DNA of 64,000 nt from Bryum argenteum (lineage: Eukaryota > Streptophyta > Bryopsida > Bryales > Bryaceae), in the NCBI GenBank assembly GCA_037043015.1, contig CM073323.1, positions 2,728,001 to 2,792,000 of the forward strand, given 5' to 3'. Numbering within the stretch: position 1 is the first letter of the stretch; every line of letters begins with the position of its first letter. The notes below the pieces were generated by a model. It saw only the letters and a program-made list of their open reading frames with translations, was not told the origin of the DNA and did not search any database. The position numbers and the translations under genes were made by a program. Positions 33,300-43,810 of this stretch are shown piece by piece.

Positions 33300-34535
33300 G
33301 AGCATGGATTTTAATACTGACTTATGATTGTGGGTGATCATTGAACACGTGGACTTATATTGGACTTATGTACATGTGTAGCGTGAACACATCTGATCTT
33401 TGTGTTGTCATCTTTACATTTTTTTGCAATATCACCCCATTGATCTTAATAATTTAAGTATTCTCACATTTACAATCTCACCGCTCAATTCAATCTCACA
33501 AGAATCAATTAGTGTGGTCGATGGAATTGCTTTGTGACTGGTTGATCACTATCAGTAACATAGAAGTGGCTTTCTCTTTGTACGACTATATAATAAGAGT
33601 AGAGTAGTGTGTCATTGTAAGCCTCAATTTTAGTACTCCCCACTTTTGCTTTGCTTCTAAGCCTTGCTTTTGTTTTGTCTTTTGCGTCTTGTATTTGTTT
33701 TGCTTTCGATGTCTTGCTTCTGGTTTGGTTTGCACATAGATGTGAACGTTAGCTGCTACTTAAGCGCGAGAAGTGCACTAAGTACGACTTGCGTAGTAGC
33801 AAAGTACGCTTGCCGACCAAGTACAACTTGTGAAGCAATGTGAACCAATGCGCGCTTGCGTACAAAATTACGCGATAGTTCTCTAAGAACTACACTTAAA
33901 ATCATATTTAGTGCGGAACGGGAGAGGGGATCTTGCTGAGCAAATCGTGATCAACAAAGAATCGAGGGGTTCATTGGCTCACAGGGATTTAATGGCTTTG
34001 AGTCCATGTGCGATGAATCCAGCGGCGATGACCTACTCCCTCGGTTCTCCATCCAACTGTCTCAGTTTAGTTTCATGGTGGTCGTTGGTTAGCTTCTCAA
34101 TCAACAAATTGGTTGGAATGTAAAGTTTAAAGCTCTTCTTTCTTAATAGGGTTTACGGTAAGATTCACTTTTCTGCTTCATTTGAAGCGATAAGAAGGGC
34201 GATATGAAAATAGGGCATCTTTCGCTTTGTCCATACATGAGTGGAAGATCCAGGAAGTGGGAAATGTGTTTTTCAGGAAAATGGGGTGTGATGTTGAAAG
34301 TGTTATTTATAAATAACTGTGTCGTATGACAATTATTTGGTCCTAGTCAACTACACTAAAAATTATATTCAGTGTTGGCAACACTAAATGCGAACAACAA
34401 CACTAATTGTCAACAAGGTAGAACGTGATCCCAGCCCTATGAATTCATCCGCCCAATTACCGACGCAAAGCACAACCACTGGAGCCATGTCGAGAGTCTG
34501 CACCACCTTCAAGGCTATATAATGTGAGCAGGATG
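33300..34535 (+). pseudogene. CxxC-cluster gene family, copy 1 (broken)
   Basis: The upstream part, TATA box and exon 1 region (33741-33895; 'aagtacgcttgccgaccaag' and 'tacaacttgtg') match copy 5. The start of exon 2 appears at 34422-34505 ('gtagaacgtgatcccagccc'). Between them about 460 bp are foreign, and a piece of exon 1 ('gacaattatttggtcctagt') lies there in inverted orientation. Exon 2 stops after 'gtctgcaccacctt' and runs straight into the promoter of copy 2. The copy has no coding capacity. Confidence 0.7.
33587..33595 (+). promoter_or_regulatory. TATA box of family copy 1
   Basis: TATATAATA followed by 'agagtagagtagtgtgtcat'. The same TATA and downstream block recur in copy 2 (34517), copy 3 (37602) and copy 5 (52464-52472). 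Confidence 0.6.
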
Positions 34536-35716
34536 GTGTGTTGTTGTAAGCCTCCGCTTTAGCTTCGCTTCTACGTCTTGTTTTTGTTTTGCCTTATGTG
34601 TTTTCTTTTAGTTTTGTTTTTACGTCTTCTTCTTATGTTTTGCTGTCTACGTCCTGCTTTTGTTTGATTTGCACATAGATGTGAAGGTTAGCTTGCTACT
34701 TGAACGCACTTGCTTTTGTTTTGCCTTCCACGCCTTCTTTTTCTTTTGCTTTCTACGTCCTCTTGCTTTCTACGTCCAACTGATATTTAACTAATTATGG
34801 ACTTATTACGAACTTATGGACTTTTTGCAACTAATGAAGAACATTGGTTTTATCGGTGGCCAGCCGACACATCCCCATATTTGCGACTTTCAAAAGGTCA
34901 CAACTCACTCAAATTTTGTCCAAATCAAACATATGAGGTGTTTTTTGACATCTATATTTTCTGTAGATATCAAAAAACACCTCATATGTTTAATTTGGGT
35001 AGAGTCTCAAGGTTATATCGGCGGACAGCCGACATTATTTCTGGACAATGAATTTGTCCATAATTAGTTAAATATCAGATGTCCTGATTTTGTTTGGTTT
35101 GCTGCTACTTGAACGCGCGACAATGGCCAACAACACCACGACCAAGTACAACTTGCAAACCAATGTGCGCTTGCGTACAAAGTTACTCGGTAGTTCTCAA
35201 GGAACCACTCGATTAGGATCAAATAGTTGTCAGAAGGTGAGATTTAGTTTATTATGCAATATTTCTTATGTTCCCTAAGCTTGAATCTTGCCACGAGAAG
35301 TACAGATCGATCACTTTCGCAGAAACCAAGTATAGAAGTGAACACTATGCAATGTGAATAACAACCATCGTTACTTGGATTTACAGGATCCCAGCTCCAT
35401 GAATTCATCCGCATCCATACGAAAGCGGCATTCTCCACAAAGTCAACACTTGCCCTGTCTGCGAGAAGTATACGGTGATAGAGCTGAAGAGACAAGAGAG
35501 CACTTCAAGCGACGAGGAGGATCTAGAGCACGCTTCCAGTGCAATCTTTGCAATAAGAGCTTCGACATCGGCATCGTGCTTTACGATTCCCGAGGAGTTC
35601 CTGGTGTGACTTTGTACAAAGGCGAAGACAGGTTCGTGCCGCCTGTTCCGTTTCGGAGTGCTCCCCTGCCGTGCCCTCGATGGTAGACAAACTCTCACCT
35701 TGTTCCAGTGCATGAC
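34536..35716 (+). pseudogene. CxxC-cluster gene family, copy 2 (broken)
   Basis: Exon 1 is open (35123-35236, MANNTTTKYNLQTNVRLRTK..., donor at GTGAGA). Exon 2 begins near 35397 after 'tttacag'. Compared with copy 5, an internal segment is missing after 'aattcatccgc' and the frame differs until RARFQCNLCNKSFD, where it agrees again. The copy ends after CPRW and a stop at 35685, followed by a truncated CACTA element. A fold-back element sits in its 5' region. Probably not functional. Confidence 0.75.
34780..35078. mobile_element. Fold-back element, 299 bp, in the 5' region of family copy 2
   Basis: The left end CTGATATTTAACTAATTATG (plus GAC) is exactly inverted at the right end (35056-35078). 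A second inner hairpin ('catatgaggtgttttttga') lies near 34930-34990. It splits the 'ctttctacgtc' repeat region of copy 2. The two overlapping ORFs inside are by-products. Target duplication unclear. Confidence 0.7.
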
Positions 35717-35912
35717 CTAAATGACACAAAACAATGTTTTCAACCCCAACGCAAGTTTTCAATCTCTAATCTACAAAATAATAAATAACGGTTTTCGGTG
35801 AGGCACTGAAGGTTGCTTTTTTTTGAGAACGTTGCCAAAGCAAGTTCCAAAATGTTCCTTCACTTCGGTAACCTTTGAGAAGAAAATGTTGCAACCCTCC
35901 ATTGTAGTAATG
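35717..35912. mobile_element. 5'-truncated CACTA miniature
   Basis: It carries the family's 'gagaacgttgccaaagcaag' and 'tgttgcaaccctcc' blocks and ends 'attgtagtaatg', close to GTAGTAGTG. The left half of the element is missing. It abuts the broken 3' end of family copy 2. Confidence 0.6.
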
Positions 35913-36040
35913 GTTTATAACCTCTAAGCAGAGTGGACGTGGCATCTTAAGATGCGACATGCAATGCAAGTTTATGTGCACTTGTAAATTTCTCCCAGAG
36001 TATGTAATTGCACTACATAATTAAGCTATTTTGATTTGTA

Positions 36041-36324
36041 CAAAAAGAGAGCGGGTTTACAAGGTTACAAAAGTTGTTTTTGCGTAAACGTTGCTCAAGT
36101 CTAGCAACGTCTTGGAACTTGCTTCAACAACGTTCTCAAGAAATTAAATAAGCAATGTTTCCATCCTCAAATCTATGAAACTATTAATAACCCTACCTTG
36201 CTTGGTGATTTGGTAACGTCGCTTATTTTTTTGAAAAGGTTGCTCATGCAAGTTCTAAAACGCTGCTTCACTTAAGCAACATTTGAGAAATACAATGTTA
36301 CAAACCCCCCAAATTGTAGTAGTG
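36041..36324. mobile_element. CACTA miniature, 284 bp
   Basis: The right end is AAATTGTAGTAGTG; GTA flanks both sides (36038-36040 and 36325-36327). The left tip reads 'caaaaagagagcgggttt', so the CTACT part of CACTACT seems lost. The interior has the full set of 'gcaacgt' subterminal motifs. Confidence 0.7.
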
Positions 36325-36327
36325 GTA

Positions 36328-37224
36328 TTTGCAACTCAGTTGATTGTCCCAACCAAGTAGTATTTCTCTCCCTACTTTCACTTATTGGCTCGATTCATTT
36401 CATGGAAAGCTGGGTGCAAAGATGAATTGCTGCATACATGTTCGCTTTTCTCCATCCTCTTTAATTATGGTCACGAGCAATCTGTATGGACTCTTCAAGG
36501 CATTTCACCGATGCAGATTCTTCCTTTGTAGACGAGCATTGTTGCTTTTTTATGAACATATTTAGCTAGTACGATACCCTGCCAATCCGCATTTCATAGC
36601 TAGTTTCTATCAGTAGCCTGAATGATTATTGTCCTCTTCAGCTGCTTCGACATCGAACATCACTTTTTTTTAATTAAAGTGCAGTAGAAAGTAAGATACT
36701 CTAGCTTCAAATTGTTATGCATGTCGGAGACTGTGTCTGTTTGCCTTCATATTGTTGGAGCTTTTCGAGTTTCAGTGTGTAGATGGCCATGCTATTGAAC
36801 AATTCTGTGTCTGTTTGCCTTCATATTGTTGGAGCTTTTCGAGTTTCAGTGTGTAGATGGCCATGCTATTGAACAATTCCGATCAGAACTTGGCCGATTA
36901 GATGCATGATGCTTCTGGGCTTGGAATTGTGCACTTTACACTTTCTGGAGTTGCCTCATTTTACTACTATCTTGTCATTCAAAACTAGAACATTTGCCCT
37001 AACTTTCTACTCACGAAGCTATTCTCTGTTCTTTATAATTGTATGTAAATATTGAAACCAGACAATTTATGATATCAATTTCGGCAGTAACAGTTTTCAT
37101 ATGTCCACCACCATGGATTTTATGTGACGGCTTTTTCGTAATGAGAGTGGAGATTGGAGCTTTGAGAGGGTGGTTTGTCCCATATGAATCGGACATGTAA
37201 GATCGAAACTAATTGAATGAAAAA
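36328..37224. other. Gene-free stretch
   Basis: Contains the perfect duplication at 36731-36878 and otherwise nothing recognisable. Confidence 0.4.
36731..36878 (+). repeat. Perfect 74-bp tandem duplication
   Basis: The segment from 'ctgtgtctgtttgccttcat' to 'gccatgctattgaacaatt' is present twice, at 36731 and 36805, with no difference that I can see. Confidence 0.92.
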
Positions 37225-37330
37225 CTTTGCTTGATGATTTGGTATTGTTGCTTATTTTCTTGAGACGTTGCTTCATTTAAGTAGTGTTTGGGTAGAGAAC
37301 GTTGCAAATGCCCCCTAAATTATAATAGTG
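37225..37330. mobile_element. CACTA end fragment
   Basis: 'gagacgttgcttcatttaag', 'gttgcaaatgcccc' and the tip 'aaattataatagtg' belong to the right end of the CACTA family. The rest is missing. Confidence 0.5.
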
Positions 37331-37750
37331 AAACTATCTTCCACGTAATGAGATCACTCAACTAACTTTGATAATCAGTGTTGGATAATATTAATGGTGT
37401 CCCATTGATCTTAGTAATGTCATCCTTTTCACCTTTACAATCTCACCGCTCATTGCTATGATCTACCCTCATCTCGACAGATCAGATCTGTGGTCCAATA
37501 GCAATGGAATCTCAACAATCGATCTTTGTGGTTCGATGGAATGACTTTGTGATTGGTTAATTACTATGAGTAATGTAAAAGTGGCTTTGTATTTATGGGA
37601 ATATATAATAAGAGTAGGGTACTAGGGTAATGTGTTGTCATTGTAAGTCTCAATCGTGGAACTCTTCACTATTGCTTTGCTTGTACATCTTGCTTTTATT
37701 TTGCTTTCTATGTCTTGTTTTTGTTTTGTCTTGTTCTTGGTTTGGATTTC

Positions 37751-38050
37751 CGCATAGATGTGAAGGTTAGCTGCTACTTGAATGCGCTGCAATGGCCAAC
37801 AACAACACTAAGTACGACTTGCGTATCAAAGTACGCTTGCCGACCAAGTACAACTTGCGAACCAATGTGCGCTTGCGTACACAATTACACGATAGTTTTT
37901 CACATAGATGTGAAGGTTAGCTACTACTTGAATGTGCTACAATGGCCAACAACCGCACTAAGAACACCTTTGCGTATCAAAGTACGCTTGCCGACCAATT
38001 ACAACTTGCAAACCAATGTGCGCTTGGGTACAAAATTACGCGATAGTTTT
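37751..38050 (+). repeat. Tandem duplication of exon 1, period 150 bp
   Basis: Both units start 'catagatgtgaaggttagct' and run to 'acgatagttttt', at 37751 and 37901. The 150-bp period preserves frame. The units carry several differences. Confidence 0.8.
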
Positions 38051-38327
38051 TTAGGAACTAGTCGATTAGGACCAAATAATTGTCAAAAAGTGAGATTCAA
38101 TCTATTGTATGGTAATTCTTATGTTAACCAAGGTTAAATCTCGTCGTAAGGATTGATCAGTTTCGTAGAAATCAAGTACAGAAGTGAATACTATGCAATG
38201 TGAATAACAACCATAGTTACTTGTAATTACAGGTAGAACGTGATCACGGCCCCATGAATTCATCCGCCAATCATCCTGGCAAGGGCACAACCACCGGAGC
38301 CATGTCCATAGTGTGCACCACCTTTAA

Positions 38328-38552
38328 CCCTTAAAAGTCCCTTGGGGATAGTATGTACGCTGACGTATAATTAGGATTTGCTACCAACAAGAAACTCTAA
38401 ACTGGAATCGTAATAGCTCACTAGAACCGCATTAATTCAAATATCAACTTCTTCTTTGAACTCAAACCCATTAAAGGTGTGCATTCACTCCAAATACAAC
38501 CAAAATACACCGTATTCTACTGGTCGCCACGGCACGCTCAGACCTTTAGGGG
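38328..38552. mobile_element. piggyBac-like miniature, 225 bp, inserted in exon 2 of family copy 3
   Basis: TTAA (38324-38327) then CCCTTAAAAGTCCC; right end AGACCTTTAGGGG then TTAA (38553-38556). The sequence on either side resumes the homology of copy 5 exon 2, giving a clean empty-site comparison. Confidence 0.7.
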
Positions 38553-38700
38553 TTAAGGCCAGAGACAAGAACAGACCCCAACTACACGAAGCCTCCTCAT
38601 CCATATGTAAACACTTGCCCCATAAATCCCCGTTCATTTGGTGGGCAGGTAGCGTTTACGTCAAGTATTCGGACAATCACCGCCTCCTCGGATGATATGA

Positions 38701-40370
38701 AAACAACTCTCCCTCCTCGTCGCGCTACTCTCCCTCCTCGTCGCGCTACGCCCTCTTCGTCGAGAGATTTATTTTCATATCACCCTCGTCATGGGTGATT
38801 GCCCTATACAAAAGTGTAAATTTGATGTCATATAATCAATTGATGCATGTAATGTTAATAAAAGATGAATACAATAGCATTACTATATTAATATAATATC
38901 ACTATCAGAATATTATATTCATACAAAATATTTATGATGTTGATATTTTATATATATTCCAATAGTATATTAATGAATATCTAGACTACTGCTAAATTTA
39001 GATAACTTTTATATTTAGCATTCCATGAATATTCTTGTTATCCTTTAGTTCCCATATGAAACTGCACAACAATTATTTCACTATTTTATTCACTTTCCAC
39101 ATTTTTGTTCCATCTAACACTAAAAGTACTCTTGTAAAATGTTGAAGTGCCTGAATTGTACCATAGAGCTATTACAATGTTAAAATTGTCATTTAGTGAT
39201 CTAACTTCAAAAAATACAATTAGTACTTTGGTTGAAAATTAGTGAATCCAATACTAATAATTAAATCTAGTGTAACAAAGAAACAACAATGAACGAAATA
39301 AAAGAACAGAATGCCGTAGTGTGCAAAGGAAGGAGATCGATCAAGTTGAAGACTAAAAGAGGCCAGGAATCCGGCATCCACTTGCCTAATTTCGGTATGT
39401 GGAAATGGGGGATCCCCGGATTCAATTTCCCCTTTTGAGCAGAATAAGAATTTAAAAGTGAGCCCGGAATGAAATGAAATAATGAATCACACGCCACCTT
39501 CTCGTGACAAGAGAGAGGAATCTATTGCAAGCGCAGGCTCCTCATGAAAGTTGCTAAATAAGGAAACATTCAAGTGTTGCATTGAGCTCCGTCTACTGGT
39601 TAAGAGAAAGCCTGATTCTCTGGATAGATTCGTGGCTGAGATGTCCCTGCCGCACAAATCTACACACAGGAAGGCGGTTCGGAACTTAAAGATTACCACG
39701 AAATACTCATGGTATAAATGTAAGAAACTAATTGCCAAGAGAAATTCATTAGGAACAGATCTTGTTAAAGAGGTTCAAAACATCGAAAATGTCATAGATG
39801 AAACGGTATCATGAAAATTGCGGCGAGATTGGGTGGATTCAGGAGTCCTTGAGTCGTATTGATAGTATGAACACGGCCAGAACTCATCAAAGAGCCCCAT
39901 ACAGACGAGAGAATCCAAGGAGGAGCAGTGCACGCAGGGGCGCAATTGGGTCCAACATCCTTGGGCCCCCCATTTAGCAATTGAGCCACACACGCTCCCA
40001 TATTCCTGCCACCGCCTCCGCACTCCAGATTCCTCCCTCACAGCCTCACCGATCCAACCATGCATCACTTTCTTCACCTTCGTCACCTCCACTGCACTCT
40101 TCTGACTCCGCACGCACTCGCCACGAGCTCAGGGAGCCTGCACGACGTGGTTGCGCTCATGCATGGAGCACTCTTGATCCAGCCTCAGGTAATCAATCAA
40201 GCACTTACCACCTGCACTCTGCACTCACTGATGCTTAGATCATGCTTTATCCACGTTCGATGCTTGTGGGGTACGTGAGTGGGTATGAGACTGTTCATGT
40301 TGAGAGATTCTGTAATTTTCTTCGACGGATTCGCATCTTCCAGCTTCGATAATTCATGAGGTTTGATGCT
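38701..40370. other. Gene-poor stretch upstream of the AZG gene
   Basis: A 21-bp duplication ('ctctccctcctcgtcgcgct') lies near 38708-38749, flanked by short inverted repeats. An 87-codon plus-strand ORF (39551-39814; KETFKCCIELRLLVKRKPDS...) is open but unrecognised. From about 39980 the sequence becomes GC-richer, and a donor-like CAG/GTAATC at 40190 could belong to an upstream leader exon. Confidence 0.3.
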
Positions 40371-40512
40371 AACTCGAGGAAGTAGGCGAAAGGATTTGCA
40401 AACTCGTAGCGTGATGCTAACTCGAGGAAGTAGGCGAACGGATTTGTGAACTCGTAGCTTGATGCTAACTCGAGGAAGTAGGCGAACAGAATTAGTAGCT
40501 GCTCGATAATTG
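40371..40512 (+). repeat. 48-bp tandem repeat, three copies, upstream of the AZG gene
   Basis: Units start 'aactcgaggaagtaggcgaa' at 40371, 40419 and 40467. The first two are nearly identical and the third diverges after about 25 bp. They lie about 500-640 bp before the AZG start codon, in the probable promoter or leader. Confidence 0.85.
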
Positions 40513-41015
40513 GTGGAAGATTGAGACATGGACATTTGTAAGTCTGGATTACTGCAGTTGCTGTTTGAGATCTTTCGAATGTGTTGATATACAGCACAAA
40601 GGATCTTGTGTACACTGAAAATATTGCGTGATCTCCTGTAGATTGGAGGTGTCAGTGAATCCATGACATGTAGAGGTTGGAAGGTCCATGTACGTCCTAG
40701 ATTGAGATGCTGGCGGTGAAGCAGAGAAGTCTATTGAAGATGTTCGGCTCGAATATACAGAGACCTTCGAGCGCTTCTATTTTTTAAGACTACAGAGATC
40801 GGTCGCTTGTTGAGTTCGTTTGCATCACGGGAGTTTGGAACGTTACGTAGCCATGCTGCCTGACTGAGACCCCGTTCTAGTATTTAGAGCTTTGGGCACT
40901 TGAAAGTCACTCACTGAGTCAGGAATGTGACCAATTTGTCGCTGACAATGTGCAGATGAGCAGCGAGTGACCGGGGCTGCAGACAGACAGCGGGTGGTGT
41001 CGAAAACTCACAGCC

Positions 41016-42923
41016 ATGGCGAGTGTATTCCGGCGCGCAGGGCGCGGTTATAACAAGCACCTGGAGACGCTGAACGCGAGGATTGGAGCAAGCAAGTTCG
41101 GCAAGTACTTCAAGCTGGAGGAGCGAAACACATACTTCACGCAGGAGATTCGGGCCGGGACAGCCACGTTTCTGACCATGGCGTACATCCTGGCGGTGAA
41201 CGCGAGCATTCTGACGGACTCAGGCGGCCCGTGTTCCGTGTCCGACTGCATCCCGCTGTGTTCGAACACGCTCTTCCCCGATGCCGCGTCGTGCGTGGCC
41301 AATGGGTTCACGATGCAAGCGCCCACGCCGGCATGCAAGTTCTCGCCAGTCAACCCCGGCTACCAGGCCTGCCTGACCACGGTACGCAAGGACCTCATCG
41401 TGGCCACGGCGGCGTCCGCGCTCATCGCGTGCTTCATCATGGGCATGTTCGCCAATCTGCCTATGGCACTGGCGCCAGGCATGGGCACCAACGCCTACTT
41501 CGCCTATACTGTCGTGGGATTCCATGGCTCAGGGAATATCAAGTACCAGTCCGCGCTCGCGGCCGTGCTCATCGAGGGAATCATCTTTCTCGTCATTGCA
41601 GCGCTCGGATTCCGTACCAAGATCGCGAAGCTCATCCCGCGTCCCGTGCGAATCTCTACGTCTGCGGGAATTGGGCTGTTCCTGGCGTTCATCGGCCTGC
41701 AAGCCAGTGAAGGCGTGGGCCTCGTTGCGTTTAACGGCGCCACGCTCGTCACTCTCGGCGCTTGCCCGCGCGAGTATCGCGTTTCGCTCGCTCCAGTCAT
41801 CGACGTCAATGGCACCATGCAACTCATGCCAGGTCCGAACCTCCCCATCTCCCCTCGCTCATACTCTCGCTATATACTTTGTTTGTCCATATGATTCTCA
41901 CAGACATGAATGATTCTCAGGTGGAGCAACATCTTCTGCCATCATGTGCACGAAGCATCGCATGGAGGACCCCACGTTCTGGCTTGCAGTTGTGGGCTTT
42001 CTCATCATCGCTTATGCTCTAATCAAGAACATCAAGGGCGCCATGATCTACGGCATTGTCTTCGTCACTGCCATCTCGTGGTTCCGTCACACAAGGGTGA
42101 GCTTGTTTGACAATTTCGATCTGCAAAGATTAAGTGGCTTCATACTAAACTTCCATGTATGCAGGTGACATACTTCCCGGAGACACCAGCAGGCGATGCG
42201 GCCTTCGACTACTTCAAGAAGGTGGTGGACGTGCACAAGATAGAGAAAACGGCGGGTATATTGAGCTTCTCCCAGTTTCATACAGGTGAACTCTGGGTGG
42301 CGCTTATCACATTCTTGTACATCGACATTCTGGACTGCACAGGAACGCTCTTCTCCATGGCCAAATTTGCGGGCTTCGTGGACGCGAAGGGGAATTTCCC
42401 AGGCCAGTACTTCGCATTCATGAGCGACGCGGGGGCCATCTGCGTGGGGTCGTTGCTAGGGAGCTCGCCCGTCACGACCTTCATTGAATCCTCCACGGGA
42501 ATCCGCGAGGGGGGGCGCACGGGACTAACGGCCATCACGGTCGCCTTCTACTTCTTCCTGAGCTTGTTTTTCACGCCGCTGCTGGCGTCCATCCCGCCGT
42601 GGGCCGTCGGCCCGGCGCTCGTGCTCGTGGGCGTCATGATGATCAAGTCCGTGGTGGAGATCAACTGGGAGGATCTCCGGGAAGGCGTGCCCGCGTTTGT
42701 CACCATCGTCATCATGCCCTTGACGTACTCCATTGCTTATGGCCTCATCGGCGGTATCTGCACCTTCATTGCTTTGCATCTCTGGGACTGGGGCATGCTC
42801 GGGTACAAGAAGGCACGCTACGGCAGCAAAGCTGTGACCACCGCGAGCTCTGACAAGTCCCCTCCTGAGCCTGCCTCCAAGTTCGAGAATCCGGGGGATG
42901 CCGCCGTGGAAGGAAAGCTTTAG
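41016..42923 (+). CDS. AZG-type purine (adenine-guanine) permease
   Basis: Three exons: 41016-41832, 41921-42096 and 42165-42923, giving 583 aa, close to about 580 for Arabidopsis AZG1. Family marks in order: [20 protein letters not shown] after the N-terminus, [40 protein letters not shown], the long [20 protein letters not shown] helix, [20 protein letters not shown] and [20 protein letters not shown], then AYGLIGG near the end. About a dozen membrane segments are expected. The AzgA/AZG branch of the NCS2-like transporters moves adenine, guanine and, in plants, cytokinin bases by proton symport at the plasma membrane. Introns are short (88 and 68 nt) and the exons are GC-rich. The start is the first ATG (ccATGG) and matches the family's N-terminus. 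Only substrate range is uncertain. Confidence 0.95.
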
Positions 42924-43109
42924 AGAACTCGCTTTCACATTCTCCAATTCTTTCTGCTTGTAACCATAGAACCTCCAATAGATTCTGAAATGTTTGTATA
43001 TTTCTGTTGGTGAGCATGAAGGGGGTGCATAGTAGTGGTATGTAGTCCTGTCATAAAACAATGTTCGCTAGGTACCTCATGTCTGATTGATTTTGTTGAA
43101 GCGTCTTAA

Positions 43110-43604
43110 CTTCAATTCCGTTAAAATGGCGGTATTCCTTGTGTCATTTTGTCAATCCGGATGTGTTCTAAATCGTGAATTTTTTATTTTTTATTTTTAT
43201 TTTTATTTTTTATTTTTTTATTTTTTTATTTTTTATTTTTTATTTTGTCCTCTTCTAAAACTCTAGTTCAGAAATATATATGCGAGTAAAATGGTAGGAT
43301 TTTTGATATCATGCATGTCCTACGTACTATCAATCACTTTCTGTAACTCCACCAAGAATTCTATAATGTCACACTATCTTTTGGTTTTTAACCTTTGAAT
43401 GCGGTCAAAGAGTAAAAGTTTTGAACGGCCGTTGAGGAGTTGAGGAACGTCGTTAAAAAACTCATTTTTTTAACGGTAGGTTAAAACATTTGTCCTTTGA
43501 TATAAAAAATCAACAAAAACTAATGTTATTTTTTTCATTTAAATCACTCCAAATTGAGCCATTTGGTGCTATTCCGGAATAGCACCATTTTAATGGAATT
43601 GAGG
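43110..43604. mobile_element. TIR element, 495 bp, family 'AATTCCGTTAAAATGGC'
   Basis: Left end CTTCAATTCCGTTAAAATGG with 'cggtattcc'; right end 'ggaatagcacc' then ATTTTAATGGAATTGAGG. These are inverted over about 29 bp with a few mismatches. The interior aligns with 46555-46979 throughout (for example 'ttttgaacggccgtt'). No transposase. The target duplication is unclear, so the superfamily is not assigned. Confidence 0.75.
43172..43250. repeat. T/A-rich simple repeat (TTTTTATTTTTA)n
   Basis: Irregular runs of five or six T separated by A over about 75 bp, inside the TIR element; absent from its sister copy at 46555. Confidence 0.85.
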
Positions 43605-43677
43605 ATTCTTGTGAAATAATGCCCCAAGTCAATGTAAGGTTGTAATTGCACCCTCAAACTAATTGCAAATTACTTTC

Positions 43678-43810
43678 TTGCTTTGAAATTGGTGTTCACA
43701 AGTTTGCGTGTGTGCTCTTTGAGGCTTTAATGCTTGGATATAAGCAATGGGCGAGAATTTCCACCTCCTCATTTCAATCACCCTTTTCCTCGTTGTTGAT
43801 ATCATCAATC
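43678..43810 (+). repeat. Dispersed repeat R2, copy 1
   Basis: 'gaaattggtgttcacaagtt' through 'gcgagaatttccacctcctc' and 'atttcaatcacccttttcct' matches 49883-50000 in the same orientation. Confidence 0.65.

Larger units (their letters stand above)
37331..38700 (+). pseudogene. CxxC-cluster gene family, copy 3 (broken)
   Basis: Promoter with TATATAATA at 37602, a tandemly doubled exon 1 (37751-38050), donor at 38099, and exon 2 from about 38233 (acceptor 'attacag', then 'gtagaacgtgatcac'). Exon 2 matches copy 5 up to 'gcaccacc' and continues after the TTAA element with 'agagacaagaacagacccca' and 'acgaagcctcctcatccata'. It then loses the cysteine-encoding part. A piggyBac-like element (38328-38552) interrupts it. 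Confidence 0.75.

Noticed and set aside
34797-35067. Two overlapping plus-strand ORFs
   Set aside because: They fall wholly inside the fold-back element and read its palindromes.
41048-43061. Many overlapping ORFs on both strands across the AZG gene
   Set aside because: GC-rich shadows of the permease exons. The plus-strand frame has the family motifs and splice sites.
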